Notes: generated by a model from the sequence alone, not told the origin. A stretch of DNA of 22,114 bases from JABDGZ01 sp964487685 (GCA_964487685.1 CAZASA010000031.1:1-22114); one strand, 5' to 3'; shown: positions 1 through 8,051, counted from the stretch's first letter. Made by a program: numbers and translations.

Positions 1-163
1 TGGTATGGTGCCTATTTGGGATAACAAGCATATGCCCCTTGGTGATGGGTTTGATATCATGCAAGCAATAGGCAAGCTCGTTTTCCAGCGCCTTGGGAAG
101 ATCTTTGCAAAAGATACATATATTCCCTGTTTCTTGATCCGCGTTTGGTTCATTAATGTTCAT
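1..163 (-). CDS. HIT-family nucleotide hydrolase/transferase, partial (N-terminus only)
   Basis: Reading the minus strand from an ATG at 163 gives about 54 residues before the left edge cuts the gene. The stretch contains CIFCKDLP near residues 16-23, then ENELAYCLHDIKPITKGHML and VIPNRHH. This is the usual N-terminal half of HIT proteins: a CxxC zinc-type start, a strand with a conserved acidic residue (here LHDIKP), and the 'TKGH-LVIP-RH' segment. The catalytic HxHxH triad would lie beyond the edge, so activity cannot be judged. HIT proteins are cytoplasmic and act on nucleoside phosphates or dinucleotides. The start is 52 bases after the stop of the Ig-domain gene on the same strand. A purine-rich AAGGGA lies about 10 bases upstream of the ATG. 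The family call is firm; the substrate is unknown. Confidence 0.85.
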   Translation of the reverse strand, partial: MNINEPNADQETGNICIFCKDLPKALENELAYCLHDIKPITKGHMLVIPNRHHT

Positions 164-215
164 CGCTCGTTATTCCCTTGTGGATTTGAATATAAGAATT
201 TACCACAAATCTTAC

Positions 216-1640
216 CTATCGTGAAGAAGGATTTAATACGCCCATATTGTCCCCGATTAATAAAGATATTGCCGCAGGATTATCCAGCCCTAGTAAATAA
301 GGATCTGTGGCATTAACATCAAATTTATAGTTTGAATTCCCCTGTCCGGTTGGTTCTATAGTCATGTTTAAATTTACTTTGTCAATGTGACCTTCAAAAT
401 AAAATTTAGCATTATTGGAAGAAATTGTCCCAGCTTCTCCTTGATCAGGGAATATTAAATATTTCTTAAAGGAGGATTTTGGTATTGTTACAGAAAATGT
501 GCCTATAGTTAAAATAATGTTTTCATTTTGAGGGTCAATACCCTTACTTGCCTGTCCTAAAGTAAATGTCCCTTTTACAGATAATTGATACGGATTTTCA
601 TCATTAGAAGTCAAGGTTGGGTTAAAGGCTGCAAACGGGATGACGGCACCTGTACCTGTAAGATTGATGGAAGTGGAGTCCCAATCAGTGTCGATGTTTA
701 AATTCCCAGATAACGAACCTGCCCGAGAAGGAGAAAACTTAACATTAATACTACAGGTCGTAGTAGGCACAACCGAACAATTATCCATTTCTGAAAAATA
801 TCCGGCTGTTGAAATTTTTATTTTATTAAGCTGCTTTGTGCTTGTTAAGGTCACGATTTGGGTATCACTTGTCCTCCCAACAGGTAAAGGATCAAAACTT
901 AAAAACCAAGGCGATAATGTGATTACCTGAGGCGGGACGATTATCGGAACGATTAGCTTTAAAGGTGGATTTGCATGGCTATAAGTAGCAATCACCGTTG
1001 CATTTCCAGGACTAACTGCCGATACCATGCCAGTGCTATCCACGGTTGCTATTGCCGTATTTGAAGAACTAAAAGAAAGGTAAGATGACCCGTTTAATTC
1101 AAATCCAAATGTACCACTTGAATATACCCCCAAAATTTGCAATGGAAGTTCTTCTCCAACCCTGTCAATCGATAATTCTGAGATTACGTTATTACCAAAA
1201 CCGGCTTGCAATTTTATTGGATTGTCGCTAAATTCAACGTCGATTGAAACAGGGTTGGAGTCTACTCCATCTTTGGGCGGCGCTAGTCCACCTGCTGTTA
1301 AATTATATTTACCAGGTTGAATATCTTTAGGTATTTGGATAAAAAAATTATAAGGTGGGGAGATTTTAATATTACTCATAGGTATAGGTTTTTCAGCAAC
1401 AATCGCAACGCCACTTGGAAAAGTTACCCCTGCGGCAATTTCTACTTTTACAACAATAGTTTGCCCAGGAGCTACAATCGTTCCATCAGCAGGCGATGTT
1501 ATCTTTAGGGAAGGCGGATTTTGTTGGGCAAGAACAAAACGACTAGGCAAAAATAAGCTAATTATAATCAATGAGATCATTGCGACTATTAATCTTAACT
1601 CCCCATCAACTTTTGAATTAATTTTATCGTTTATGATCAT
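216..1640 (-). CDS. Secreted multi-domain Ig-like protein (Big2-like and choice-of-anchor-D/ASH-like domains)
   Basis: A 474-residue exported protein. A hydrophobic stretch around residues 17-37, ending in FVLAQQ, looks like a signal peptide cleaved after VLA. Three beta-rich modules follow. Residues about 44-138 are Ig-like (ITSPADGTIVAPGQTI). About 140-235 resemble Big2, with the hallmark 'SSNTAIATVDSTGMVSAV' followed by GNATVIATY. About 240-335 resemble the ASH/choice-of-anchor-D domain (SFDPLPVGRTSDTQIVTLTS, then a conserved-type CSVVPTTTCSINVKFSP). The last 140 residues form a separate beta-rich domain I do not recognise. No sorting signal or transmembrane anchor is visible at the C-terminus. 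AAGGTG lies 4 bases upstream of the ATG. Likely a periplasmic or surface protein with binding or structural roles; no enzyme motif is seen. Confidence 0.75.
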   Translation of the reverse strand: MIINDKINSKVDGELRLIVAMISLIIISLFLPSRFVLAQQNPPSLKITSPADGTIVAPGQTIVVKVEIAAGVTFPSGVAIVAEKPIPMSNIKISPPYNFFIQIPKDIQPGKYNLTAGGLAPPKDGVDSNPVSIDVEFSDNPIKLQAGFGNNVISELSIDRVGEELPLQILGVYSSGTFGFELNGSSYLSFSSSNTAIATVDSTGMVSAVSPGNATVIATYSHANPPLKLIVPIIVPPQVITLSPWFLSFDPLPVGRTSDTQIVTLTSTKQLNKIKISTAGYFSEMDNCSVVPTTTCSINVKFSPSRAGSLSGNLNIDTDWDSTSINLTGTGAVIPFAAFNPTLTSNDENPYQLSVKGTFTLGQASKGIDPQNENIILTIGTFSVTIPKSSFKKYLIFPDQGEAGTISSNNAKFYFEGHIDKVNLNMTIEPTGQGNSNYKFDVNATDPYLLGLDNPAAISLLIGDNMGVLNPSSR

Positions 1641-1907
1641 TTTTCACCTTCTTTGATTTAACCCCTATGGGTTTGATTCTTGGTATTTAGTTTGATCATT
1701 AACCGGTGCATTTAATAAATTAATAATCTGATTTGGGATACTGTCATGGATAATTAATTTTATAAAAAGATATTCTTGGCGGGGGGACATTTTTGAATAA
1801 ATTTAATTAATTGTTAATATTATACTTAATTTTTAATAAAAATAAAATAAATTTTTAATGAAGACATGTTGTGAAAAAGAAGTAAAAAAATAATTTCTAA
1901 TGGAATA
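1641..1907 (-). other. AT-rich intergenic region with candidate promoter/leader for the Ig-domain gene
   Basis: 267 bases with no gene on either strand. On the minus strand a perfect -10 hexamer TATAAT lies at 1819-1824, but nothing at the proper distance upstream is a good -35 box, so the promoter call is weak. If used, it would give a leader of roughly 170 bases containing a C-rich run (TGTCCCCCCGCC, near 1778-1789) and a small inverted repeat AACCCATAGGGGTT shortly before the ribosome binding site. I recognise no known riboswitch here. Confidence 0.35.
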
Positions 1908-3401
1908 TTATTGCTGTAATGAAACCGTGGGACAATATAGGCCTAGTATTTTTCTCTGCCACCAGGGGCCATGAGGGCCTCTGGACTTTAAATCCGTAAA
2001 ATGATAATCCCATATAGTGGCTTGAATATATTGAGGCGGATGGCCATGAAATGGGTCCTTGGCCAATAATTTAACGACCGATGGCTCTTCTTCTAAAAGA
2101 CGTTGCATCAAGGCCATCACCCATTGATTCTCCCGCCATGAACCTAAAGCGGCAAACCACATCTGCCAATCTAATCTCGGCTGATACGGCATGGCCCATC
2201 GAGGCGCTTGATTGACATCACCCGGTTTATATCGAAATTCATAGGACAGCCAATGATCCCCGTCATTGCTCCCTTCGATAATGATCTCATTACGTTGAGT
2301 TGTCATTACGGCAAATAAGCCGTAATTATTAATACTGCGCAAAGGACTTACCCAGGTGATCAGTTTTTCAATTGGTTTTGATAGGGGTAAACGCACCAAA
2401 GAATCTCCCATAAGGGAGAAACTAACAATTAAAATGAGGGCGGCTATTAACCAGGTTAGAATTTTATATAAAATTCCCCCTGTTTGTTTATGGATTCCGA
2501 GCTCCTGCGAGTGTCCGGCATGAGGACCCGCTTTCGCGGGAATGACAATAAGTGGAGCAAGAACGACATTATTAATAAAAGCCAAATGTTCATCTTCCAA
2601 TAAGGTTAGGCATAGACCTATGGCCAATAGATTAAAGAAACAATAGTTACCTGTTAAAATGATCAATATTTGAAGGATGGTGATCCCGAAAAAGGCGATC
2701 AATCTGCCCCATCGTCCGCAAAAGATCAAGAATGGAATAATTAGTTCGATAAAAAGCAAAATGGCGCAAGATGATTGCTGGAACCAAAGAGGTAATTGCG
2801 CGGCATACCAGCTGATGACATTCGGCAAAGGCTGGGTCCAATAATGATAGGTCAAAGCTGTCAGATGAGACCAGTTAACATCCCCGCTTAAAAGTTTGAC
2901 GGCACCCGATTCAAACATTAATCGAAACAATAGCCAGCGTAAAAGCCAAATGATAATAATAGAAGGACGAAGGACTGGTTTAAAAGAAACGCGAAACGGT
3001 TGGGGAAACAAAAAGATCAGTAAAAAACCTGCTTCTAAAAGCAAATTGTCCCATTGAAATCCTAAGAAATCCTGTCCTGCAACGGTCAAAGACAAATAAA
3101 ACACCCAAAGCAAGAACGCACAAAGCCCAGGCATCACGCCTAAAAGAAATAAAATTGAGAGTACTGCTCCGCCCCAACATAAAAACAATAAAAACCCATC
3201 GCTATGGTTCAACCAACACAGAGTAGGTGCGGCCCAGTAACGGCTTTGAGGTACTTGTTGGGAGACATATTGTAAGAAATCACCGGTGGGAAGGATTCCG
3301 TGGCTGCCGATAAGCCCTAATAGTTGAACGCCCAGGGACCAAAAGGCGATCAGATAAATAAAAGCCATCCAGCGGCTGAAAATCCATGCGGGGAATATCA
3401 T
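1908..3401 (-). CDS. Lipase maturation factor (LMF1) family membrane protein
   Basis: About 497 residues, matching the family's usual length. The N-terminal two thirds is polytopic, with about eight hydrophobic segments, and carries the conserved opening GLIGSHGILP near residue 30. After the membrane part comes the characteristic soluble end: NEIIIEGSNDGDHWLSYEF, the KPGD turn, then QPRLDWQMWFAALGSW. In animals LMF1 assists lipase folding in the ER; the role of the bacterial homologues is not established. I chose the ATG at 3401. A TTG at 3416 is also in frame, but the GGGGAG purine run touches it directly and sits 15 bases from the ATG, so neither start is ideal. Residues about 286-304 are encoded by a palindromic repeat insertion, listed separately, in a loop between membrane helices. 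Confidence 0.85.
   Translation of the reverse strand: MIFPAWIFSRWMAFIYLIAFWSLGVQLLGLIGSHGILPTGDFLQYVSQQVPQSRYWAAPTLCWLNHSDGFLLFLCWGGAVLSILFLLGVMPGLCAFLLWVFYLSLTVAGQDFLGFQWDNLLLEAGFLLIFLFPQPFRVSFKPVLRPSIIIIWLLRWLLFRLMFESGAVKLLSGDVNWSHLTALTYHYWTQPLPNVISWYAAQLPLWFQQSSCAILLFIELIIPFLIFCGRWGRLIAFFGITILQILIILTGNYCFFNLLAIGLCLTLLEDEHLAFINNVVLAPLIVIPAKAGPHAGHSQELGIHKQTGGILYKILTWLIAALILIVSFSLMGDSLVRLPLSKPIEKLITWVSPLRSINNYGLFAVMTTQRNEIIIEGSNDGDHWLSYEFRYKPGDVNQAPRWAMPYQPRLDWQMWFAALGSWRENQWVMALMQRLLEEEPSVVKLLAKDPFHGHPPQYIQATIWDYHFTDLKSRGPHGPWWQRKILGLYCPTVSLQQ
2490..2546 (-). repeat. In-frame palindromic repeat element inside the LMF gene
   Basis: This segment has the layout of the widespread ATTCCCGC...GCGGGAAT type of dispersed palindromic element. 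CCCGC (2527-2531) pairs with GCGGG (2536-2540), and ATTCC (2494-2498) pairs with GGAAT (2539-2543). It is translated as VIPAKAGPHAGHSQELGIHK, whose VIPAKAG start is typical of such elements when read in frame. Within it, 2508-2528 is identical, as reverse complement, to 8257-8277 in an unrelated gene. The reading frame of the host gene stays open across it. Confidence 0.75.
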
Positions 3402-3425
3402 AAATAAAGAATTCAACTCCCCGAT

Positions 3426-3516
3426 CCCCTCTTTATACTCTCAATACCGAGTACTCCTGGTGGTCGTAAAAAAGAGGGGCCTTATTAATTATCCCCCTCT
3501 TTAGTTTAAAGAGGGG
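3426..3516 (-). promoter_or_regulatory. Four alternating complementary segments: terminator or attenuator-like region
   Basis: Four copies of a 9-base core alternate in orientation: CCCCTCTTT at 3426-3434, AAAGAGGGG at 3471-3479, CCCCTCTTT at 3494-3502 and AAAGAGGGG at 3508-3516. In minus-strand RNA the first pair met forms a compact hairpin (3494-3516) just after the stop of the 86-residue membrane protein. The middle two can form an alternative hairpin followed directly by a U run (3468-3479 reads out as CCCCTCTTTTTT), which is terminator-like. The last copy lies about 25 bases before the LMF start. The simplest role is ending the exonuclease VII operon. Mutually exclusive pairing could also control read-through into the LMF gene. 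Confidence 0.55.
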
Positions 3517-3529
3517 TTAGGGGAATTCT

Positions 3530-3790
3530 TTAAACTTTAAGGCTGCGTTCGAGTTCTTCGATGTCTTTTTTGGCTTTGATAGGCGTGGTCTGGAAGATCT
3601 CACAATAAAGCTGGATGGCCAATTCTTTCTCACCTTCCATCAATAAATGACGCACATCGAACATGGTCGCCTTGCCTCGTTGAGGCAATTTGCCACGGCG
3701 CCTGGCATCAATCAAAAACCAAACCCGGAAAGTGTTCAAGAGTACCAAAAAACAAACTAAAATGATAAGTGTCGTGTATAGGACAACCAT
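3530..3790 (-). CDS. Small single-pass membrane protein of unknown function
   Basis: 86 residues. Residues about 3-27 form one strong hydrophobic helix (LYTTLIILVCFLVLL), followed by a basic patch (DARRRGKLPQRGK) that should face the cytoplasm, then a soluble alpha-helical tail of about 45 residues ending in KKDIEELERSLKV. I recognise no family. AGGTG lies 7 bases before the ATG. The start is 15 bases after the xseB stop, so it is the last gene of the exonuclease VII operon, and a hairpin lies just downstream. The operon position is the only hint of function. The good ribosome binding site, sensible membrane topology and lack of a gene on the other strand support it as real. Confidence 0.7.
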   Translation of the reverse strand: MVVLYTTLIILVCFLVLLNTFRVWFLIDARRRGKLPQRGKATMFDVRHLLMEGEKELAIQLYCEIFQTTPIKAKKDIEELERSLKV

Positions 3791-3805
3791 AAATGCACCT
3801 TTTGA

Positions 3806-4018
3806 TCATTCCTTTTCTTTTGAATCTTTGGCAAATTCATCGACCACTTGTTTGACTTCCATTTCAGCCTTATCAAGTTTAGCCTTGCAGAGTTTGACCA
3901 AATTCACCGCTTCCTTGACCCTCAAGGACAACTCATCAACATCAATATCATCGCTTTCGATCTTGCCGATGATCTCGTCAAGACGTTCGATCGCTTTGCT
4001 GTACTTAATTTCCGCCAT
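3806..4018 (-). CDS. xseB: Exonuclease VII small subunit
   Basis: 70 residues, the normal size. The protein is almost entirely helical and shows the family pattern: a helix with KAIERLDEIIGKIES, then the acidic DDIDVDELSLRVKEAVNLVKLC, then CKAKLDKAEMEV. It assembles in several copies with XseA to make exonuclease VII, which degrades single-stranded DNA from both ends into short oligonucleotides in the cytoplasm. The ATG at 4018 lies one base past the xseA stop codon (4020-4022), consistent with translational coupling. The acidic and lysine-rich C-terminal tail (DSKEKE) is ordinary. Both its own signature and its position after xseA support the call. Confidence 0.93.
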   Translation of the reverse strand: MAEIKYSKAIERLDEIIGKIESDDIDVDELSLRVKEAVNLVKLCKAKLDKAEMEVKQVVDEFAKDSKEKE

Positions 4019-4019
4019 A

Positions 4020-5333
4020 TTAAGAATTCTCCTTTATCGTGCTATTAATTATACCATCCGCTAACTCGGTTGTTATAACTTTAATTTGTTTAGCGTCCTT
4101 AATGCTACGTATCAATTGGCCTTCCTGGCTTCTGGTGATGCTAAACCCCCGCTTTAAGGTGTTCTTCGGGTCTGCCATCTGTGCCAGCTTTTGATAATTA
4201 TTTATTTTAACCCTCGAATTTTGAAGGCGCAAATCAATTATTTTCTTTAAATGCGCCTGATGGTCGGAAAGTGACCGGTAAGAATCCCTGAATCTCTCGG
4301 CCGGGGCCCGCTTAAGTGCTTCGGAAATACCTGCCAAACGCTTGTGACGGCTTGTGATCGATCCCACTGTTCTGGTTTGCAATGAGACTGAAACATCCTT
4401 AAGCCATCTGCGCCGGTCATTGATCATGCGGCGAAGGAGCTCCATGATCCGCGTTTGACGCTGATCAACATTTTCTAACGCCGCATTAAGACGGTCAACC
4501 AGGAATTTAGCAATGGCCGTCGGTGTCTTGGCAAAGGTGTGGGCCGCGAGATCGGTCACCGTGGTATTGATCTCATGGCCTATGCCGCTTAAGATCGGAA
4601 TATTCGATTGAGCAATGGCCATCGCGATCTTTTCACTGTCAAAGCAACTTAGTTCCGCAATAGATCCACCGCCCCGCGTGATAACAATGGCATCAATCTC
4701 ACCGGCTTTTTCCAGCGCCGCCAAGGCCTTGATGATGGAACCTTCCGTATTTTTCCCCTGCATGATCGAATTGATCAGATAGATCTTAAAACCATACCCG
4801 CTGCGTTTAAGTTCTGAAATAAAATCATGATAGGCAGCGGAATCATAAGAAGTGATAAGGCCCACGTTTAATATAAGGTCCGGAAGTCCTAATTGCTTAT
4901 TTTTATCCAAGACCCCCTTTTGTTTTAAAAGGGCGATCAATCGTTGACGGTCCTGGGCGATCTTGCCTAAGGTATGGATCGGATCGATACTTTCAACGAT
5001 CAGACGGACCTGGCCGTGACCCGGATAAAAATCCACCTTGCAGAGGAATTTAACTTCAATATCATCCTTTAATTCAAAAGCATTCTCCGCTTTTTTAAGG
5101 ATCGCTTCGATCTTGGGACGGGCTTGGGCAAAGATCACGAGGCCGATGCGGGCCGTGATGTCGCGGGTCACATTGTCTTTTTCACAGAGTTCAAAAAACA
5201 CATGCTTTTTGTCCTTGCCGCGGTCATAGCCCTGTATTTCCCCGCAAACCCAGACACTGTTAGGAAAGCCGCTGTTTAAAACATCACGGATAAAATGATT
5301 CAGCTCTGAAACTGTTAAAAATTCATCGCTCAT
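4020..5333 (-). CDS. xseA: Exonuclease VII large subunit
   Basis: 437 residues, the usual length. It catalyses ATP-independent, bidirectional hydrolysis of single-stranded DNA, in mismatch repair and removal of toxic single strands. Residues about 1-105 are the OB-fold DNA-binding domain (VWVCGEIQGYDRGKDKKHVF). The catalytic core follows, with LITSYDSAAYHDFI, then VITRGGGSIAELSCFDSEKI, ILSGIGHEINTTVTDLAAH and KTPTAIAKFL, which are the best conserved family motifs. A long coiled-coil helical region and a short C-terminal segment with LKRGFSITR complete it. The ATG overlaps the stop of the upstream 141-residue gene in an ATGA arrangement at 5330-5333, so the two are translationally coupled. No key residue appears to be missing. 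Confidence 0.95.
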   Translation of the reverse strand: MSDEFLTVSELNHFIRDVLNSGFPNSVWVCGEIQGYDRGKDKKHVFFELCEKDNVTRDITARIGLVIFAQARPKIEAILKKAENAFELKDDIEVKFLCKVDFYPGHGQVRLIVESIDPIHTLGKIAQDRQRLIALLKQKGVLDKNKQLGLPDLILNVGLITSYDSAAYHDFISELKRSGYGFKIYLINSIMQGKNTEGSIIKALAALEKAGEIDAIVITRGGGSIAELSCFDSEKIAMAIAQSNIPILSGIGHEINTTVTDLAAHTFAKTPTAIAKFLVDRLNAALENVDQRQTRIMELLRRMINDRRRWLKDVSVSLQTRTVGSITSRHKRLAGISEALKRAPAERFRDSYRSLSDHQAHLKKIIDLRLQNSRVKINNYQKLAQMADPKNTLKRGFSITRSQEGQLIRSIKDAKQIKVITTELADGIINSTIKENS

Positions 5334-5755
5334 GCTTTTAATAATCCTAATGTCACCATTTCCCGCTCCAAGTCCTGCCCCGCGGTAATGATGATCGCTT
5401 CCATGGCCCTTAATTGATGGTCCAATACATCTTTTAAAGCATGCAGTTTACGGGCATTATCCGGTGTTTTATGGTTAATATCTGACGTGTACCAGGCCTC
5501 AAAATCTTTATACGCCTTAAATGAACTATTAAAATCTTCCGTGGATTTGGCATAGACCACGATCGAATTATGTTTTTTGATAAGGTCCTTATCTTTGACA
5601 AGGCCCCAAGTCTCTGTCAAAAAACCTTCGATAATAAATTGCCGCTGGTCCATGACATAATAAAGCTCTAAGTTCTTTTCCATCTCATCCAAAAATTCAA
5701 ATAGGCCTTTTTTTAATTGTTCATCGTTGGAGTTATTCTTGAATAATGAAAACAT
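5330..5755 (-). CDS. Unknown soluble protein coupled to xseA
   Basis: 141 residues, predicted mostly alpha-helical, with no signal peptide or membrane segment. I recognise no family. The N-terminal half has acidic and aromatic helices (LFEFLDEMEKNLELYYVMDQ). The second half has HKTPDNARKLHALKDVLDHQ and ends in QDLEREMVTLGLLKA. AAGGAA lies 4 bases before the ATG, and the gene starts 12 bases after the stop of the upstream membrane/spermidine-synthase gene. Its stop overlaps the xseA start by four bases. Close coupling on both sides argues that it is a real gene, co-expressed with exonuclease VII. A role in DNA metabolism is only suggested by neighbourhood. Confidence 0.7.
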   Translation of the reverse strand: MFSLFKNNSNDEQLKKGLFEFLDEMEKNLELYYVMDQRQFIIEGFLTETWGLVKDKDLIKKHNSIVVYAKSTEDFNSSFKAYKDFEAWYTSDINHKTPDNARKLHALKDVLDHQLRAMEAIIITAGQDLEREMVTLGLLKA

Positions 5756-5767
5756 AATTTCCTTAAT

Positions 5768-7957
5768 TTACCAGGTCAATGGTTTAAAACTTTTGAGCGA
5801 TATGGCCAGCTCTCCCATATTAATGATAGGCAGGATCGATGAATAATCATCGCTCCAAATATGGCCTTGTTGTTTGGTACTTATATCCAACGGCTGCCAG
5901 TTTTCCTGGGAGATCAATTTTAAATAACGATCTAAATCCCATGTAAGAACACACCAAATGGCACGCATATTAACACCTTCATCACCGACATCTTTAACAG
6001 CAATATACGCGCCGGAATCTGCAGCAATTTTAGCTAATACCGGCTCCAAATTCAAATACCGATTTGTAATATGAAAGATCACGGCCCCGCGCAGAGCCAA
6101 TTTACGGCGGTACTCAACCAAAACATCCTTATTGACCAAATGGGTTGGGATCGAGTCCCCACTAAAAGCATCAATGATCAAAAGATCATACATGCCATCC
6201 GCCGCAGTATTTAATGAAAGCCTGGCATCGCCAAGGATAACATTGACTTCTCCGGGAGACTCCTTTAAATAATAAAAATAGTGTTCGGCCAACTTTTGCA
6301 CATCAGCATCTAATTCATAAAAATCGATCGGGCAATTGAGCTTGGCATACATGGACAAAGTCCCTGCCCCTAAACCCACCACGCCGACACGCTTAGCTTG
6401 AAAAACATCATCGATCAACAAGGCACCGACCGCTGAGCTAGGACTATAATAGCCCAAAGGAATGCGTCTCTTGGCCTGGTCCATAAATTCGATCCCATGC
6501 AAGGTCGTCCCATGCACCAATACCCTCACCCCCGCTTTATTATCAAAGATCTCATAGATCCCGTAATAATTGCGCTTTTTCATGATGAAGTGGATATTTT
6601 GCCAGATCGATTCCAAGGACGGTGTGGCCAAGATAATTACTATCATAGTCCCTGCCAGAAATCTTTTATCAGCCGCTAAACCTAAGAATGAGATCCAGAC
6701 AATGACCCATAACAGGACAAAAGGAAAGACATGATACGTTTTAAAATATTGGGGCCAGACGTAAAATACCAAACCAGCCAGCAAAACACATAGGCATAAC
6801 TGCCAGTAAGGCCTCCTCACCGATCTTGGGGGCACCATTAAGGCCGCCAAAAATAGCCCCACTAAATATTCTACCAAGGTATTTGAAACCAAAGGAATGA
6901 CCCAACTGGTCAATATACCGCCTAAAAATCCACCCAGGGAAAGCATCACATAAAACAAGGTCATTTGCCTGCTCGAAGAAGGCTTGGAGGTGATCAGCTG
7001 GTTTTGGGTGAACATGCAGATCAAAAATAATAGGCCGCAAAGCAAAATAATAACCAGGATCACCGGTAAAAAATGTTTTTGCGACATAAAATACATCATC
7101 GTCTGCAATCCAATGATAGGCCCGATATAACGGTTGATCCAGGACGGGCACCAGGGGTCCTTCTTAAAATTCAACACAAAGGCCATCAAATAAATGCCCA
7201 AGGGAAAGACCCAGAGCAAAGGAACTGGGGCAACTTCATAGGTAATGATATTGGTGACTGATAAAAACATGACCACCCCTGCCGCCCCCAGCAGAAGCCA
7301 GCCTAATATTTGTTTTGTGCCTACTCCAAGCACTTGCGCTGAAACATCATTCTGATCCAAATGCTTTTCATCAATTTTGATCATCGTCCAAGCTAAAAGA
7401 TTACTGATCACTAAAATAAGATACAAAATCCGCCATATCTGTAATTGCTCCGTGTTAGTCAGGTAAAGTTCAAAAACAAAAGGATAGGTCAACAATGCCG
7501 CGAAAGAGCCTAGATTTGAAACAGAATAAAGCCCGTAGGGATTTTTACTTTCTTTTAATGATGATGATGATGCGAGCCAGCTCTGGGTAACCAGGCTCAT
7601 GGTTGACAGGACAAAGAAAACCGGGCCGATGGTAAGCATTAAGCGCCAAAATATATCCAATACCAACGGCAAAGAACCCGGGCTGAATGAAAGCTGAAGC
7701 ACTCGAAGGGGAAAAAATAACAAAGGAATGAACAATAGCGCCAAATGGACCTTAAGATACTTTAAAATGCCAATACGGCCCAACAAGGCATGGGCAAAGA
7801 TATAACCTAAAAGTAAAACTGCCTGAAAAAAAACAATGCATGCCCCCCACACTAAATAACTCCCGCCGTAATTCGGAAGGAAGATTTTAGCGATGATAAG
7901 TTCAATTTGAAATAGAAGAAAGGCTGAAAGAAAAGTCGGTATGATCAATAATGCCAT
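5768..7957 (-). CDS. Fused membrane transporter-like / spermidine synthase-like protein
   Basis: 729 residues from the ATG at 7957. Residues about 1-480 are polytopic, beginning with MALLIIPTFLSAFLLFQIEL, in the pattern of the 'fused MFS/spermidine synthase' family. Residues about 515-690 form a Rossmann methyltransferase-like domain: VGVVGLGAGTLSMYAKL near 524 (nucleotide-binding loop), FYELDADV, then LGDARL and DLLIIDAFSGDSIPTHL near 596. The DAFSGD segment corresponds to the acidic catalytic region of aminopropyltransferases. The family's true reaction is poorly defined, so polyamine synthesis is inferred only. The frame stays open upstream to 8101, but that would overlap the divergent gene. 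The 7957 start begins directly with the first membrane helix and sits behind a good promoter, so I prefer it. First gene of the operon that leads to xseAB. Confidence 0.82.
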   Translation of the reverse strand: MALLIIPTFLSAFLLFQIELIIAKIFLPNYGGSYLVWGACIVFFQAVLLLGYIFAHALLGRIGILKYLKVHLALLFIPLLFFPLRVLQLSFSPGSLPLVLDIFWRLMLTIGPVFFVLSTMSLVTQSWLASSSSLKESKNPYGLYSVSNLGSFAALLTYPFVFELYLTNTEQLQIWRILYLILVISNLLAWTMIKIDEKHLDQNDVSAQVLGVGTKQILGWLLLGAAGVVMFLSVTNIITYEVAPVPLLWVFPLGIYLMAFVLNFKKDPWCPSWINRYIGPIIGLQTMMYFMSQKHFLPVILVIILLCGLLFLICMFTQNQLITSKPSSSRQMTLFYVMLSLGGFLGGILTSWVIPLVSNTLVEYLVGLFLAALMVPPRSVRRPYWQLCLCVLLAGLVFYVWPQYFKTYHVFPFVLLWVIVWISFLGLAADKRFLAGTMIVIILATPSLESIWQNIHFIMKKRNYYGIYEIFDNKAGVRVLVHGTTLHGIEFMDQAKRRIPLGYYSPSSAVGALLIDDVFQAKRVGVVGLGAGTLSMYAKLNCPIDFYELDADVQKLAEHYFYYLKESPGEVNVILGDARLSLNTAADGMYDLLIIDAFSGDSIPTHLVNKDVLVEYRRKLALRGAVIFHITNRYLNLEPVLAKIAADSGAYIAVKDVGDEGVNMRAIWCVLTWDLDRYLKLISQENWQPLDISTKQQGHIWSDDYSSILPIINMGELAISLKSFKPLTW

Positions 7958-7992
7958 GTTGCAATAATATCTTACGTTTGACGGGCAAGCAA
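7958..7992 (-). promoter_or_regulatory. Sigma-70-like promoter of the fused transporter/spermidine synthase operon
   Basis: On the minus strand, TTGCTT (7987-7992) and TATTAT (7964-7969) are separated by 17 bases. Only six bases, TGCAAC, separate the -10 box from the ATG at 7957. Transcription would therefore begin at or beside the start codon. No Shine-Dalgarno sequence fits between, which agrees with a leaderless message. Confidence 0.55.
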
Positions 7993-8022
7993 CAGGGAAT
8001 ATTAAAACCTTTGTCGGCTCTC

Positions 8023-8051
8023 TTGACCTTGGTTTGGCAAACTGATAGAAT
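8023..8051 (+). promoter_or_regulatory. Sigma-70-like promoter of the FemAB-like/transporter gene set
   Basis: TTGACC (8023-8028) and TAGAAT (8046-8051) are exactly 17 bases apart, each one base from consensus. The ATG at 8059 lies 7 bases after the -10 box, where transcription is expected to start. No ribosome binding site can fit, so the message is probably leaderless. The placement also supports 8059, not the far upstream in-frame ATG at 7951, as the start. Confidence 0.6.

Noticed and set aside
5..316. Plus-strand open frame at the left edge
   Set aside because: It runs opposite the HIT-family start, which has clear conserved motifs; no known protein features on the plus strand.
1641..1907. 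Riboswitch upstream of the Ig-domain gene
   Set aside because: The C-rich run and small hairpin do not match any riboswitch layout I know, including c-di-GMP types.
3690..4064. Plus-strand open frame over xseB
   Set aside because: Serine/leucine-rich shadow of the xseB and membrane-protein genes on the other strand, with no ribosome site or domain.
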